The notes under the pieces were generated by a model. The model made no database searches and was not told the DNA's origin. It saw only the letters and a list, made by a program, of their open reading frames with translations. From assembly GCF_030547005.1 (NCBI RefSeq), contig NZ_JAUOPN010000014.1, positions 62,001-126,000 on the forward strand: a stretch of 64,000 nt of DNA, in the 5' to 3' direction. The translations under genes were made by a program, and so were the position numbers. Of the stretch, positions 19,056 through 26,891 are shown one piece after another; positions within the stretch are counted from its first letter, which is position 1; every line of letters begins with the position of its first letter. The stretch comes from Maribacter sp. 1_MG-2023. GTDB taxonomy: Bacteria; Bacteroidota; Bacteroidia; Flavobacteriales; Flavobacteriaceae.

Positions 19056-20030
19056 TTAAGCCAATGCCTCGTTAATTGCATACTCAAATAACATACCTAG
19101 CTCAATGCCAGCTTCTTTAGCTTGTTGTGGTAGTATACTTTCTGTAGTAAGACCAGGTGTAGTGTTCACCTCTAATAAGAAAGGTTCGTTGCCGATAAAT
19201 ATAAATTCACTTCTAGAAAAGCCTGTCATTTTAAGAACATCATATATTCTTTTTGATGCGATAGTTACTTTTTCTAATTGTTCAGGATTTATTCTTGCAG
19301 GAGTAATTTCTTGCGATTTACCTTCATATTTTGCTTGGTAATCGAAGAAGTCATTTTCAGAAACAATTTCTGTAATCGGGAAAACTGTTGTTTTGCCATT
19401 TAATTTAAGAACACCCACAGATACTTCTGTACCGTCAAGAAAACCTTCAATAATAATTTCATCATCTTCTTTATAGGCGGTTTCTATAGCACCTTTTAAC
19501 TCTTCAGCTTTATAAACTTTAGTAATACCAAAACTACTACCAGACTTATTAGCTTTTACAAAACAGGGTAGCTTTACCTTATCTATAATATAGGTTTCAT
19601 TTATTTCATCACCTAAGTTTAGGTAATAAGAAGGTGCAGCCTTAATTCCGTAAGGTTTCAATACACTTAGCAAATCTCTTTTATTGAAAGTAAGAGCTGC
19701 TTGATAAAAATCGCAAGAAGTGTGTTTTATTCCTAATAATTCAAAATACGCCTGCATGAGTCCGTCTTCACCTGGCGAACCATGAATGGCGTTAAAAACA
19801 CAATCAAATGTTATAGAATTGCCGTTCAAAGGGATTGAGAAATCATTACGATCAATTGGCGTTTCGTTACCTGCATCATCTACATAGACCCATTTGTTCT
19901 TGAAAACATGTATTCTGTAAAGATTGAATTTTTCTTTGTTCAGGTAATCATAGACCACATTTCCACTTTTAAGCGATATTTTATATTCACTAGAATACCC
20001 GCCCATTATAATTGCTATATTTTTTTTCAT
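19056..20030 (-). CDS. ddl: D-alanine--D-alanine ligase
   Basis: ATP-grasp enzyme that makes the D-Ala-D-Ala dipeptide of peptidoglycan. 324 residues. Features include the N-terminal IIMGGYSSEYKISLKSG, the GSPGEDGLMQAYFE loop, KANKSGSSFGITKV, and the C-terminal metal/phosphate site FLLEVNTTPGLTTESILPQQ. I chose the ATG at 20030 (MKKNIAIIMGGYSSE); a longer frame from 20102 would add a hydrophobic stretch not expected in this cytoplasmic enzyme. It is divergent from the PASTA gene, a sensible partner because PASTA domains bind peptidoglycan fragments. Confidence 0.95.
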   Translation of the reverse strand: MKKNIAIIMGGYSSEYKISLKSGNVVYDYLNKEKFNLYRIHVFKNKWVYVDDAGNETPIDRNDFSIPLNGNSITFDCVFNAIHGSPGEDGLMQAYFELLGIKHTSCDFYQAALTFNKRDLLSVLKPYGIKAAPSYYLNLGDEINETYIIDKVKLPCFVKANKSGSSFGITKVYKAEELKGAIETAYKEDDEIIIEGFLDGTEVSVGVLKLNGKTTVFPITEIVSENDFFDYQAKYEGKSQEITPARINPEQLEKVTIASKRIYDVLKMTGFSRSEFIFIGNEPFLLEVNTTPGLTTESILPQQAKEAGIELGMLFEYAINEALA

Positions 20031-20179
20031 TTTATGGTCTATTAAGAATGTGAAAGCAAAGATGAAGTATTGAAATAAAATAAAAAAGAAAACGAACAGC
20101 ATTCATAAAAAATGAATTAAATTTTTTAAGTAAGATGTAACTATAAACCGAAGCTGTTAAAAGGTATGTGGGCATTTAC

Positions 20180-20187
20180 TATATTTG
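20180..20187 (+). promoter_or_regulatory. Candidate -7 element (TATATTTG) for the PASTA-rluD genes
   Basis: Exact TAnnTTTG match, 18 bases before the ATG at 20206. It overlaps a TTG that might otherwise be taken as an upstream start codon, which supports the ATG instead. No clear -33 TTG is seen. Confidence 0.5.
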
Positions 20188-20205
20188 TCGGGTCAAATAA
20201 TATGT

Positions 20206-20796
20206 ATGAGGAATTTTTTCAATTTTTTAAAAAGTAAGACTTTTTTAATTCAGCTTGGTCTTGCGTTGTTGGTATTAGTAATTGTGATTTTTGTCACATT
20301 AAGATACCTGAACAGTACCACCAATCATGGTGAGTTTGTAAAAGTGCCAGATTTTTCAAAAAAATCTGTTATGGACATGAGAAAATCTATTGAAGAAGCA
20401 GGTTTAAGATATGAAGTGTTGGACTCGGCAAATTACAATCCAGATTACCCAAGGTTTTCTATCATTGAGCAAAATCCTACGGCAGGTTCAAAAGTAAAAG
20501 AGAATAGAAAAATATATTTTACCGTTAATCCGTCAGGATATAAAAAAGTAACCGTCCCCAAAATTATTCAAGTAACCAAGCGTAACGCATCTTCTATGTT
20601 GAAGGCAGTGGGCTTAGATGTTCAAAGGGTAACCTATGTAGATGAGTTGGGTAAGGATATGGTATACCAAATAAAATTTAAGGGCAAGTATATTAAGCCT
20701 GGCGATAAACTACCTAAAACTTCTAAGATAGAGTTGATTTGTGGTAATGGTAGTATTACAGAAAGAGCGGTAATTAAATCGGAATCTGAAGATTAG
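20206..20796 (+). CDS. PASTA-domain membrane protein
   Basis: 196 residues: a short cytoplasmic tail MRNFFNFLKSKTF, one membrane helix (LIQLGLALLVLVIVIFVTL), and two PASTA repeats outside the membrane, the first beginning VKVPDFSKKSVMDMRKSIEE and the second VTVPKIIQVTKRNASSMLKA. PASTA domains bind muropeptides or beta-lactams in kinases and penicillin-binding proteins; here there is no kinase or transpeptidase domain. It is directly upstream of the pseudouridine synthase (adjacent codons) and divergent from ddl, so a role in sensing or organising cell wall is plausible (inference). Confidence 0.88.
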   Translation: MRNFFNFLKSKTFLIQLGLALLVLVIVIFVTLRYLNSTTNHGEFVKVPDFSKKSVMDMRKSIEEAGLRYEVLDSANYNPDYPRFSIIEQNPTAGSKVKENRKIYFTVNPSGYKKVTVPKIIQVTKRNASSMLKAVGLDVQRVTYVDELGKDMVYQIKFKGKYIKPGDKLPKTSKIELICGNGSITERAVIKSESED

Positions 20797-21828
20797 ATGG
20801 AGGAGAATATTGTGCAGCCAGAGAATGAAGATGGAGAGCTTTTTGAGCACCATAGGGTAGTAGCGTCAAAAGGGCAAGAGCCTTTACGTGTAGATAAATT
20901 TTTAATGAATTTCATTGAAAATGCTACAAGAAATAAAATACAACAATCGGCAAAAGGCGGTCATGTTTGGGTTAATGATGAGATTGTAAAATCTAATTAT
21001 AAAGTCAAGGCAGGCGATGAGGTTAAGGTATTATTTGAGCATCCGCCACATGAGTTTTTGTTGGTACCAGAAGATATTCCATTAGATATCGTCTATGAAG
21101 ATGATGTACTAATGGTAGTTAACAAACCTGCAGGTATGGTGGTTCACCCAGGTCATGGTAATTATTCGGGCACGTTAATAAATGCCTTAATTTTTCATAC
21201 AGATAATTTACCGGCAAATAGTAACGAGAGACCAGGTTTGGTGCATCGTATAGATAAAGATACCTCTGGTTTATTAGTAGTAGCAAAGACCGAAGCTGCC
21301 ATGACCCATTTGGCAAAACAATTTTTTGATAAAACTTCTGAACGAGAGTATGTAGCTTTAGTTTGGGGTAATGTAGAAGAAGATGAAGGTACTGTAGTGG
21401 GTCATGTAGGTAGAAACCCTAAAAACCGTCTACAGATGCATGTTTTTCCTGAAGGGGAAGAAGGTAAAGCAGCCGTTACCCACTTTAAGGTATTAGAAAG
21501 GTTAGGTTATGTTACACTTGTGTCATGTAAATTAGAGACAGGTAGAACACACCAAATTCGTGTGCATATGAAGTACATAGGCCATACGTTATTTAATGAT
21601 GAACGTTATGGTGGTGAGAAAATTTTAAAAGGAACAACCTTTACAAAATACAAACAATTTGTAGAGAATACTTTTAAATTATTACCTAGGCAGGCGTTAC
21701 ATGCGAAGACATTGGGTTTTGTACACCCAGTAACCGGTGAACATATGAGTTTCGATTCAGAAGTGCCAGAAGATATGACCAATGCTATTGAAAAATGGCG
21801 TGGTTACACTAAAAACAGCACAGAATAA
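20797..21828 (+). CDS. RluA/RluD-family 23S rRNA pseudouridine synthase
   Basis: 343 residues. An N-terminal S4 RNA-binding domain (LRVDKFLMNFIENATRNKIQ, about 27-85) precedes the RluA catalytic domain. The catalytic aspartate lies in the motif GLVHRIDKDTSGLLVVAK. GRTHQIRVHM is the conserved substrate-side motif. The S4 plus RluA layout is that of RluD/RluC; RluD (positions in helix 69 of 23S rRNA) is most likely but not proven. It starts immediately after the PASTA stop codon. Confidence 0.92.
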   Translation: MEENIVQPENEDGELFEHHRVVASKGQEPLRVDKFLMNFIENATRNKIQQSAKGGHVWVNDEIVKSNYKVKAGDEVKVLFEHPPHEFLLVPEDIPLDIVYEDDVLMVVNKPAGMVVHPGHGNYSGTLINALIFHTDNLPANSNERPGLVHRIDKDTSGLLVVAKTEAAMTHLAKQFFDKTSEREYVALVWGNVEEDEGTVVGHVGRNPKNRLQMHVFPEGEEGKAAVTHFKVLERLGYVTLVSCKLETGRTHQIRVHMKYIGHTLFNDERYGGEKILKGTTFTKYKQFVENTFKLLPRQALHAKTLGFVHPVTGEHMSFDSEVPEDMTNAIEKWRGYTKNSTE

Positions 21829-21865
21829 GTTTCTTCGATACCGCTATTTAAACTCTTTTGTATCT

Positions 21866-21900
21866 TTTGTAGGTCTTCCTACTTATCCTGTTTATTTTTG
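21866..21900 (+). promoter_or_regulatory. Candidate promoter for yaaA
   Basis: TTTG at 21866-21869 and TATTTTTG at 21893-21900 are separated by 23 bases, at the upper limit of spacing for Bacteroidota promoters. The ATG of yaaA is 18 bases downstream of the -7 element. Confidence 0.5.
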
Positions 21901-21918
21901 GGCATCTAAAATTGCACT

Positions 21919-22680
21919 ATGAAAATTGTTATTTCTCCGGCTAAGTCATTGAATTACGTAAGTGAGCTTCCAATGGCAAAATTTACTTCTCCAGAATTTA
22001 TAGAAGATGCTGAAAAGCTAAATAAAATTCTGAAGAAAAAGAAGCCGGCAGCACTTTCAGAATTGATGTCTATTTCAGATAATTTGACGCAACTGAACTG
22101 GCAGCGTAATCAAGATTTTACAACACCGTTTACACCAGAGAATTCTAGACCGGCAATATATGCCTTTAGTGGTGATGTATATACAGGATTAGATGCTTAT
22201 ACCTTATCTGAAGAAAAAATGGATAAGCTACAACAAAGCCTTAGAATTTTATCAGGACAATATGGTATGCTAAAACCCCTAGATTTAATGCAGCCTTACC
22301 GTTTAGAAATGGGTACTTCATTAAAAATTGGCAGAAATAAGAACTTATATGAATATTGGGGTAGTAGGCTTACTGATCATTTAAATGAAGAAATGACCGA
22401 TGGTGAATTGCTTGTTAATTTGGCAAGTAATGAATATTATAGTGCGCTACAACCTAAGAATATTAAAGCAGAAATTATTACTCCGATTTTTAAAGATTGG
22501 AAAAATGATAAATTGAAAATTATTAGCTTCTTTGCCAAGAAAGCTAGAGGCGCTATGGTGAGGTATATTTTAGACTCAGACGCAAAAACGCTTACTGATA
22601 TAAAAGGTTTTAATCTAGACGATTATGAATTTAGTCAAGAGCATACCTTAAAAGAAAACCAGCCAGTCTTTATTAGATAA
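21919..22680 (+). CDS. yaaA: YaaA family peroxide-stress protein (DUF328)
   Basis: 253 residues, the full length of the family. It starts with the signature [12 protein letters not shown] and carries [33 protein letters not shown] and [12 protein letters not shown], all typical of YaaA. In E. coli YaaA lowers free intracellular iron and limits DNA damage under hydrogen peroxide stress, with DNA-binding activity. Cytoplasmic, probably with its own promoter. Confidence 0.93.
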   Translation: MKIVISPAKSLNYVSELPMAKFTSPEFIEDAEKLNKILKKKKPAALSELMSISDNLTQLNWQRNQDFTTPFTPENSRPAIYAFSGDVYTGLDAYTLSEEKMDKLQQSLRILSGQYGMLKPLDLMQPYRLEMGTSLKIGRNKNLYEYWGSRLTDHLNEEMTDGELLVNLASNEYYSALQPKNIKAEIITPIFKDWKNDKLKIISFFAKKARGAMVRYILDSDAKTLTDIKGFNLDDYEFSQEHTLKENQPVFIR

Positions 22681-22725
22681 AATATAATCTGCTCTTTTTC
22701 GTTCTTAGCTATATAAAATACGTCT

Positions 22726-23091
22726 ATGAAAAGGGTTCTATTGCTTTCTGTAATTTGTGTTGTATTACTATTCTCTTGCACAGATAGAGATGACGAAGTT
22801 AACTTGGTTAATATTCGTATTCTAAACAGTACAGAACTTTTGTTTACAGAAGTTCGTGTAGCAGAGAAAGATACTGTTTATGAGAATGTAGAAGCTGGTA
22901 AGTTTTCTGAGTATATGGAATTTGAAACTGGCTATGCCAATACTACAATATCAATTCTTACAGATTCAACTAGCTTAAATTATATTCCTGCAGAAGTATC
23001 TTCAGACTCATTACCATTAGGTTTTTATACCTACGAGATTACTTTAGATGAAGAAAACCAAGTAGGGCTAACATTTAGAATAGATGATTAA
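22726..23091 (+). CDS. Small hypothetical lipoprotein
   Basis: 121 residues. The N-terminus MKRVLLLSVICVVLLFSCTD is a lipoprotein signal with lipobox LLFSC. The mature part is acidic and beta-rich (VNIRILNSTELLFTEVRVAE, later GFYTYEITLDEENQVGLTF) with no recognised domain. It is 45 bases downstream of yaaA and could be read from the same message. The function is unknown. Confidence 0.8.
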   Translation: MKRVLLLSVICVVLLFSCTDRDDEVNLVNIRILNSTELLFTEVRVAEKDTVYENVEAGKFSEYMEFETGYANTTISILTDSTSLNYIPAEVSSDSLPLGFYTYEITLDEENQVGLTFRIDD

Positions 23092-23093
23092 GG

Positions 23094-23222
23094 TTATTTC
23101 TTTTTACTAATTTTTATCTTTTCTTCAATAGTAGGTCTTTTTTTAATTTTACGTGGTCGTCTTGCTCCGTAAGAATTATTAGATATTTTTCCTTTTTTCG
23201 ACTTTTTATCTCCTTTTCCCAT
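23094..23222 (-). CDS. 30S ribosomal protein THX
   Basis: A 42-residue, very basic protein beginning MGKGDKKSKKGKISNNSYG and followed by ARRPRKIKKRP and a lysine-rich tail. This is the Bacteroidota/Thermus THX pattern, a small peptide that fits in the head of the 30S subunit. The stop is two bases from the stop of the convergent lipoprotein gene. Confidence 0.88.
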   Translation of the reverse strand: MGKGDKKSKKGKISNNSYGARRPRKIKKRPTIEEKIKISKKK

Positions 23223-23271
23223 AACTCGTTTTATTAGGTTTCTTTTAAAGTTAGTAATTTAGAAATCATTA

Positions 23272-23288
23272 GAGCATATTATATGCTC
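23272..23288. promoter_or_regulatory. 17-bp palindrome between THX and the UDG-like gene
   Basis: GAGCATATTATATGCTC is a perfect inverted repeat around a central T. It lies 17 bases upstream of the ATG at 23306 and 50 bases upstream of the divergent THX start. It is too short, and lacks a T run, to be a terminator. A protein operator is possible; no binder is known. Confidence 0.35.
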
Positions 23289-23305
23289 AAGAGAATAAAA
23301 CTATA

Positions 23306-23974
23306 ATGCAAAACGTATTTAAGCATACACACCCTTACAAACCTTTTATTGACGCTACTACTGAAAAACTAATAGTTGGTACTTTACCACCACCACGTTT
23401 TACGACGGGGCAATTGAATAATGGGGATGTTGATTTTTGTTATGGTAGTAGAGACGGACAGTTATGGCCTATTCTAAATAAAATTTTCGATTTAAATCTA
23501 GCGTTTGAAACTACTGATCAGGCAATAGAACAACGCAAAGCATTTCTGAGAGATAGAAAGATCGGAGTATGTGATATTGTAGCTTCAGCAGAACGTACAA
23601 AAATAGATGCCTCAGATATTGGTATGCAAAATATTGAATTAAGAGATGTGTTGAGTTATTTAGAAAAATATACCAAAATACATACGCTTTTATTTACAGG
23701 AGGGAACAGCAAAAATGGCCCTGAATACTTTTTTAGAAAGCATTTAAAAGAGTACTCGGTGTCGCTAGTAAGAATTTCTGATGAAGTACCTAGAATTCAT
23801 GAATTCACACATCCCATCACTGGTAAAACCATTAAAACAGTTTCTTTAATTACACCTTCTGGGGCGGCAAATAGGGCAGTGGGTAGTCTTGTTGGTTATA
23901 AGAAGATGAAGCTGCAAGATCCTACTTTTAATACGATAGATTTTAGAGTGCTACAGTATAAAGATTATTTCTGA
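23306..23974 (+). CDS. Uracil-DNA glycosylase-superfamily protein
   Basis: 222 residues. The N-terminal segment KLIVGTLPPPRFTTG is the glycine/proline-rich loop of the UDG fold, and the C-terminal SLITPSGAANRAVG matches the second conserved active-site region of MUG/UDG-like proteins. A role in DNA base excision is therefore likely, but the substrate specificity cannot be read and the first motif differs from classical UDGs. A palindrome lies just upstream, and a strong hairpin terminator lies about 35 bases downstream. Confidence 0.7.
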   Translation: MQNVFKHTHPYKPFIDATTEKLIVGTLPPPRFTTGQLNNGDVDFCYGSRDGQLWPILNKIFDLNLAFETTDQAIEQRKAFLRDRKIGVCDIVASAERTKIDASDIGMQNIELRDVLSYLEKYTKIHTLLFTGGNSKNGPEYFFRKHLKEYSVSLVRISDEVPRIHEFTHPITGKTIKTVSLITPSGAANRAVGSLVGYKKMKLQDPTFNTIDFRVLQYKDYF

Positions 23975-24008
23975 CCCGAAAAGATATTTTCAAAACTTCT
24001 TGAAACTA

Positions 24009-24042
24009 AAAAGAGTCTTGCTTTTAAAACAAGACTCTTTTA
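24009..24042 (+). terminator. Intrinsic terminator after the UDG-like gene
   Basis: AAAGAGTCTTG pairs with CAAGACTCTTT (24010-24020 and 24030-24040) around a 9-base loop, with a short T run. The 230 bases from here to the ppc start hold no gene that I can support and no exact TAnnTTTG element. Confidence 0.85.
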
Positions 24043-24271
24043 CGAGAACACTATATGAAAATGAAAAATTTTATTACTTATTTACCTTGTAAAGGTAGAA
24101 AGCATTAGCTGTTTTATGGAATATTTGTTGTCAATACGCACTATTTTGTGGTATACTTCTATGAAAATGATATTTCACAAAAATCATTCTCCAAATTCTC
24201 TTGGAATAGCGATATTTATGTTCGAATTTTAGCAAGTTTGCCATAACGATATGGCCCAAAGTTTTTAATAT

Positions 24272-26818
24272 ATGCAACAACAAGAAAGGTTGGCAGAATT
24301 TAAGAAATCTGTCCAAAATAAGTTTAATGTCTATAACAGTCTATTTTTAAACCTACCCTATAAGAATATTGAGAATGTGGGTATGTTGATTCCGTTATTG
24401 CTGAATCAATCTGAAAAGGGATTGAGCGAAGGTCTTAATCCGAAAGAAATTCTAGAAAACTTTTTTGAGAACTTTGTAGAAATAAAATCAGAAAAAGAGC
24501 AGATAGATTTTATGTTCCGTATTATCCAGTACGTAGAGCGCCAAGTGGTTCTTTATGATAGTGTAGAAGATGCTGCGTTCCCGAAGTTGCAAAAACATTC
24601 TAGTTCTTTATCATTGAAAGATTATTTTCAGTTAGTTGAGAAAAATAATTCATGGGATACTATTTGGGATAAACTGAGTAATTTCAGCGCAAGAATAGTG
24701 CTTACAGCACACCCAACACAGTTCTATACACCAGCAGTTTTAGATATAATCACCAATCTTAGAACATTAATCTTAGAAGATAAAATAGATGAGATCGATG
24801 TAGGTCTACAACAATTAGGACTCACATCTTTAATAAACGCTAAGAAGCCTACACCTTTAGATGAAGCAAAAAATATTATTTATACATTAAGACATGTATA
24901 CTATGATGCTATTGGTGAAATGTATGCATATATCAAAGGTAGTGTAGGATCAAAAGCCTTTGAAAATCATGATATAGTAAAATTAGGTTTTTGGCCTGGT
25001 GGTGACCGTGACGGTAATCCGTTCGTAACAGCAGATATTACTAGAGATGTAATGAACGAGCTTCGTTTAACTTTAATGAAGTGCTATTACAACGATTTAA
25101 AAGGGCTGGTTCATAAACTTACCTTCAAAGATGTACAAGAACCATTACAAAAGCTAAGATCTAATCTTTATACCGCTATGTTCGATAGCTCTAAAGATAT
25201 TGGTTATGAAGATTTAATTATACCGTTAGAAGAAATCAGATTAATACTTATTGAAAAATATCAGAGCCTTTATTTAAAAGATTTAGAGCTGTTAATTGAT
25301 AAGGTGAAAATCTTTAAAGTTCACTTTGCAACGATAGATATTCGTCAAGACCATAGTATGCATACTAAGGTGATGGTTGAGGTCTTGAAAAAGAACGGAT
25401 TGATCAAAGAAGACCTAAGTGAATTATCTGAAGAAAAATTGATTGATATTCTTTTACATGAGAATTTGAATTTGGTAGCAGATGATTATGAAGAAGATAT
25501 TGTAAAAGATACTGTTAAGAACATACTTCAACTACAGACCATTCAAGATAAGAATGGCGAAGAAGGTTGTAATAGATACATCATTAGTAATTCTGAAGAT
25601 GTATTCTCTATTCTTTTCGTTTATGCACTATTTAGATGGTGTGGTTGGGCAGGTAAAGATATTACTTTTGATATCGTACCATTGTTTGAAACCATGAACG
25701 GAATGGATAATGCGCAGGCTACCATGCAGTTTTTATTCAATTTACCAGAGTATAAAGCGCACGTTAAAAATAGAAATGATAAGCAGACTATTATGCTTGG
25801 TTTTTCTGATGGTACAAAAGATGGTGGTTACCTAAAAGCGAACTGGTCTATTTTAAAAACTAAAGAAGAACTTTCAGAAGTTTGCGACGAACATGGTATA
25901 GCAGCTATTTTCTTCGATGGTAGGGGTGGACCACCAGCAAGAGGTGGTGGTAAAACACATCGTTTTTATGCAGCACAGACAAATAAAGTTGCAAATAACG
26001 AAATTCAACTGACCATTCAAGGGCAGACCATTACTAGTACATATGGTACAAAAGAACAGTTCATTTATAATAGTGAACAGTTATTGACCGCTGGTTTGTC
26101 TAATACAATTTTAGAGAAGGAAATTGTTATATCAGATTCAGATAGAGAGCTGATAGAAGAATTATCTGAAATGAGCTTTGAAAAATATGACGACTTAAAG
26201 CATCATGATAAGTTTATGCCATATTTAGAAAATATGAGTACGCTTAAGTATTATACAAAAGCTAATATTGGTAGTAGACCAGGTAAAAGAGGGAATAAGG
26301 CTAAGTTAGAGTTATCAGATTTACGTGCAATTTCTTTTGTAGGTTCTTGGAGCCAATTAAAGCAAAATGTACCAGGTTATTATGGTATAGGTACAGCTTT
26401 AAAAAACTTAGAAGACAGTGGAAGATTTGCTGAAGCTCAGAAACTTTATCAAGAGGTACCATTCTTTCAAGCTTTAATGATGAATAGTATGATGAGTCTT
26501 TCTAAATGTTATTTTGAATTGACCAGTTATATGAAAGAGAATGAGGAATACGGGGCATTCTGGGAGATTTTATTGGCAGAATACCAGCTTTCTAAAACCA
26601 TGCTATTGAAATTGTCAGGTATGGAAATTTTAATGCAAAAAGAAGCAATTTCTAGAGAGTCTATTAAGATTAGAGAGAATATTGTTTTACCGTTATTGGT
26701 TATACAACAATATGCACTTCAAAGAATAGGTGAGGGAACGGAGTATAAAGAGTTATATGAGAAAATTGTAACACGATCTTTATATGGTAATATTAATGCT
26801 AGTAGAAATTCGGCATAA
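24272..26818 (+). CDS. ppc: Phosphoenolpyruvate carboxylase
   Basis: Forms oxaloacetate from PEP and bicarbonate, replenishing the citric acid cycle. 848 residues. Active-site motifs are all present: VLTAHPTQF (catalytic His; Gln replaces the usual Glu of TAHPTE), FWPGGDRDGNP, HFATIDIRQDHS, LGFSDGTKDGGYLKANW, FFDGRGGPPARGGG and IGSRPGKRG. The C-terminus is GNINASRNSA rather than the classic QNTG. No nearby pathway partners. A bidirectional terminator follows. Confidence 0.97.
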   Translation: MQQQERLAEFKKSVQNKFNVYNSLFLNLPYKNIENVGMLIPLLLNQSEKGLSEGLNPKEILENFFENFVEIKSEKEQIDFMFRIIQYVERQVVLYDSVEDAAFPKLQKHSSSLSLKDYFQLVEKNNSWDTIWDKLSNFSARIVLTAHPTQFYTPAVLDIITNLRTLILEDKIDEIDVGLQQLGLTSLINAKKPTPLDEAKNIIYTLRHVYYDAIGEMYAYIKGSVGSKAFENHDIVKLGFWPGGDRDGNPFVTADITRDVMNELRLTLMKCYYNDLKGLVHKLTFKDVQEPLQKLRSNLYTAMFDSSKDIGYEDLIIPLEEIRLILIEKYQSLYLKDLELLIDKVKIFKVHFATIDIRQDHSMHTKVMVEVLKKNGLIKEDLSELSEEKLIDILLHENLNLVADDYEEDIVKDTVKNILQLQTIQDKNGEEGCNRYIISNSEDVFSILFVYALFRWCGWAGKDITFDIVPLFETMNGMDNAQATMQFLFNLPEYKAHVKNRNDKQTIMLGFSDGTKDGGYLKANWSILKTKEELSEVCDEHGIAAIFFDGRGGPPARGGGKTHRFYAAQTNKVANNEIQLTIQGQTITSTYGTKEQFIYNSEQLLTAGLSNTILEKEIVISDSDRELIEELSEMSFEKYDDLKHHDKFMPYLENMSTLKYYTKANIGSRPGKRGNKAKLELSDLRAISFVGSWSQLKQNVPGYYGIGTALKNLEDSGRFAEAQKLYQEVPFFQALMMNSMMSLSKCYFELTSYMKENEEYGAFWEILLAEYQLSKTMLLKLSGMEILMQKEAISRESIKIRENIVLPLLVIQQYALQRIGEGTEYKELYEKIVTRSLYGNINASRNSA

Positions 26819-26838
26819 TATTTTTTAGTAAAATTAAA

Positions 26839-26873
26839 AAAGGCTCTGTAAATTTAATTACAGAGCCTTTTTT
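26839..26873. terminator. Bidirectional terminator between ppc and the repeat lipoprotein
   Basis: AAGGCTCTGTAA and TTACAGAGCCTT form a 12-bp perfect stem (26840-26851 and 26858-26869) around 6 bases. It is flanked by an A run on the left and a T run on the right, so it can serve both converging genes. Confidence 0.92.
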
Positions 26874-26891
26874 TATTGAATTCGTTATGGA

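Noticed and set aside
20185-20205. TTG start for the PASTA protein
   Set aside because: The TTG is part of an exact -7 promoter element (TATATTTG); the ATG at 20206 begins a normal cytoplasmic tail.
24057-24110. 17-codon ORF (MKMKNFITYL...) upstream of ppc
   Set aside because: No hairpin logic, no promoter element and no repeated codon; probably chance.
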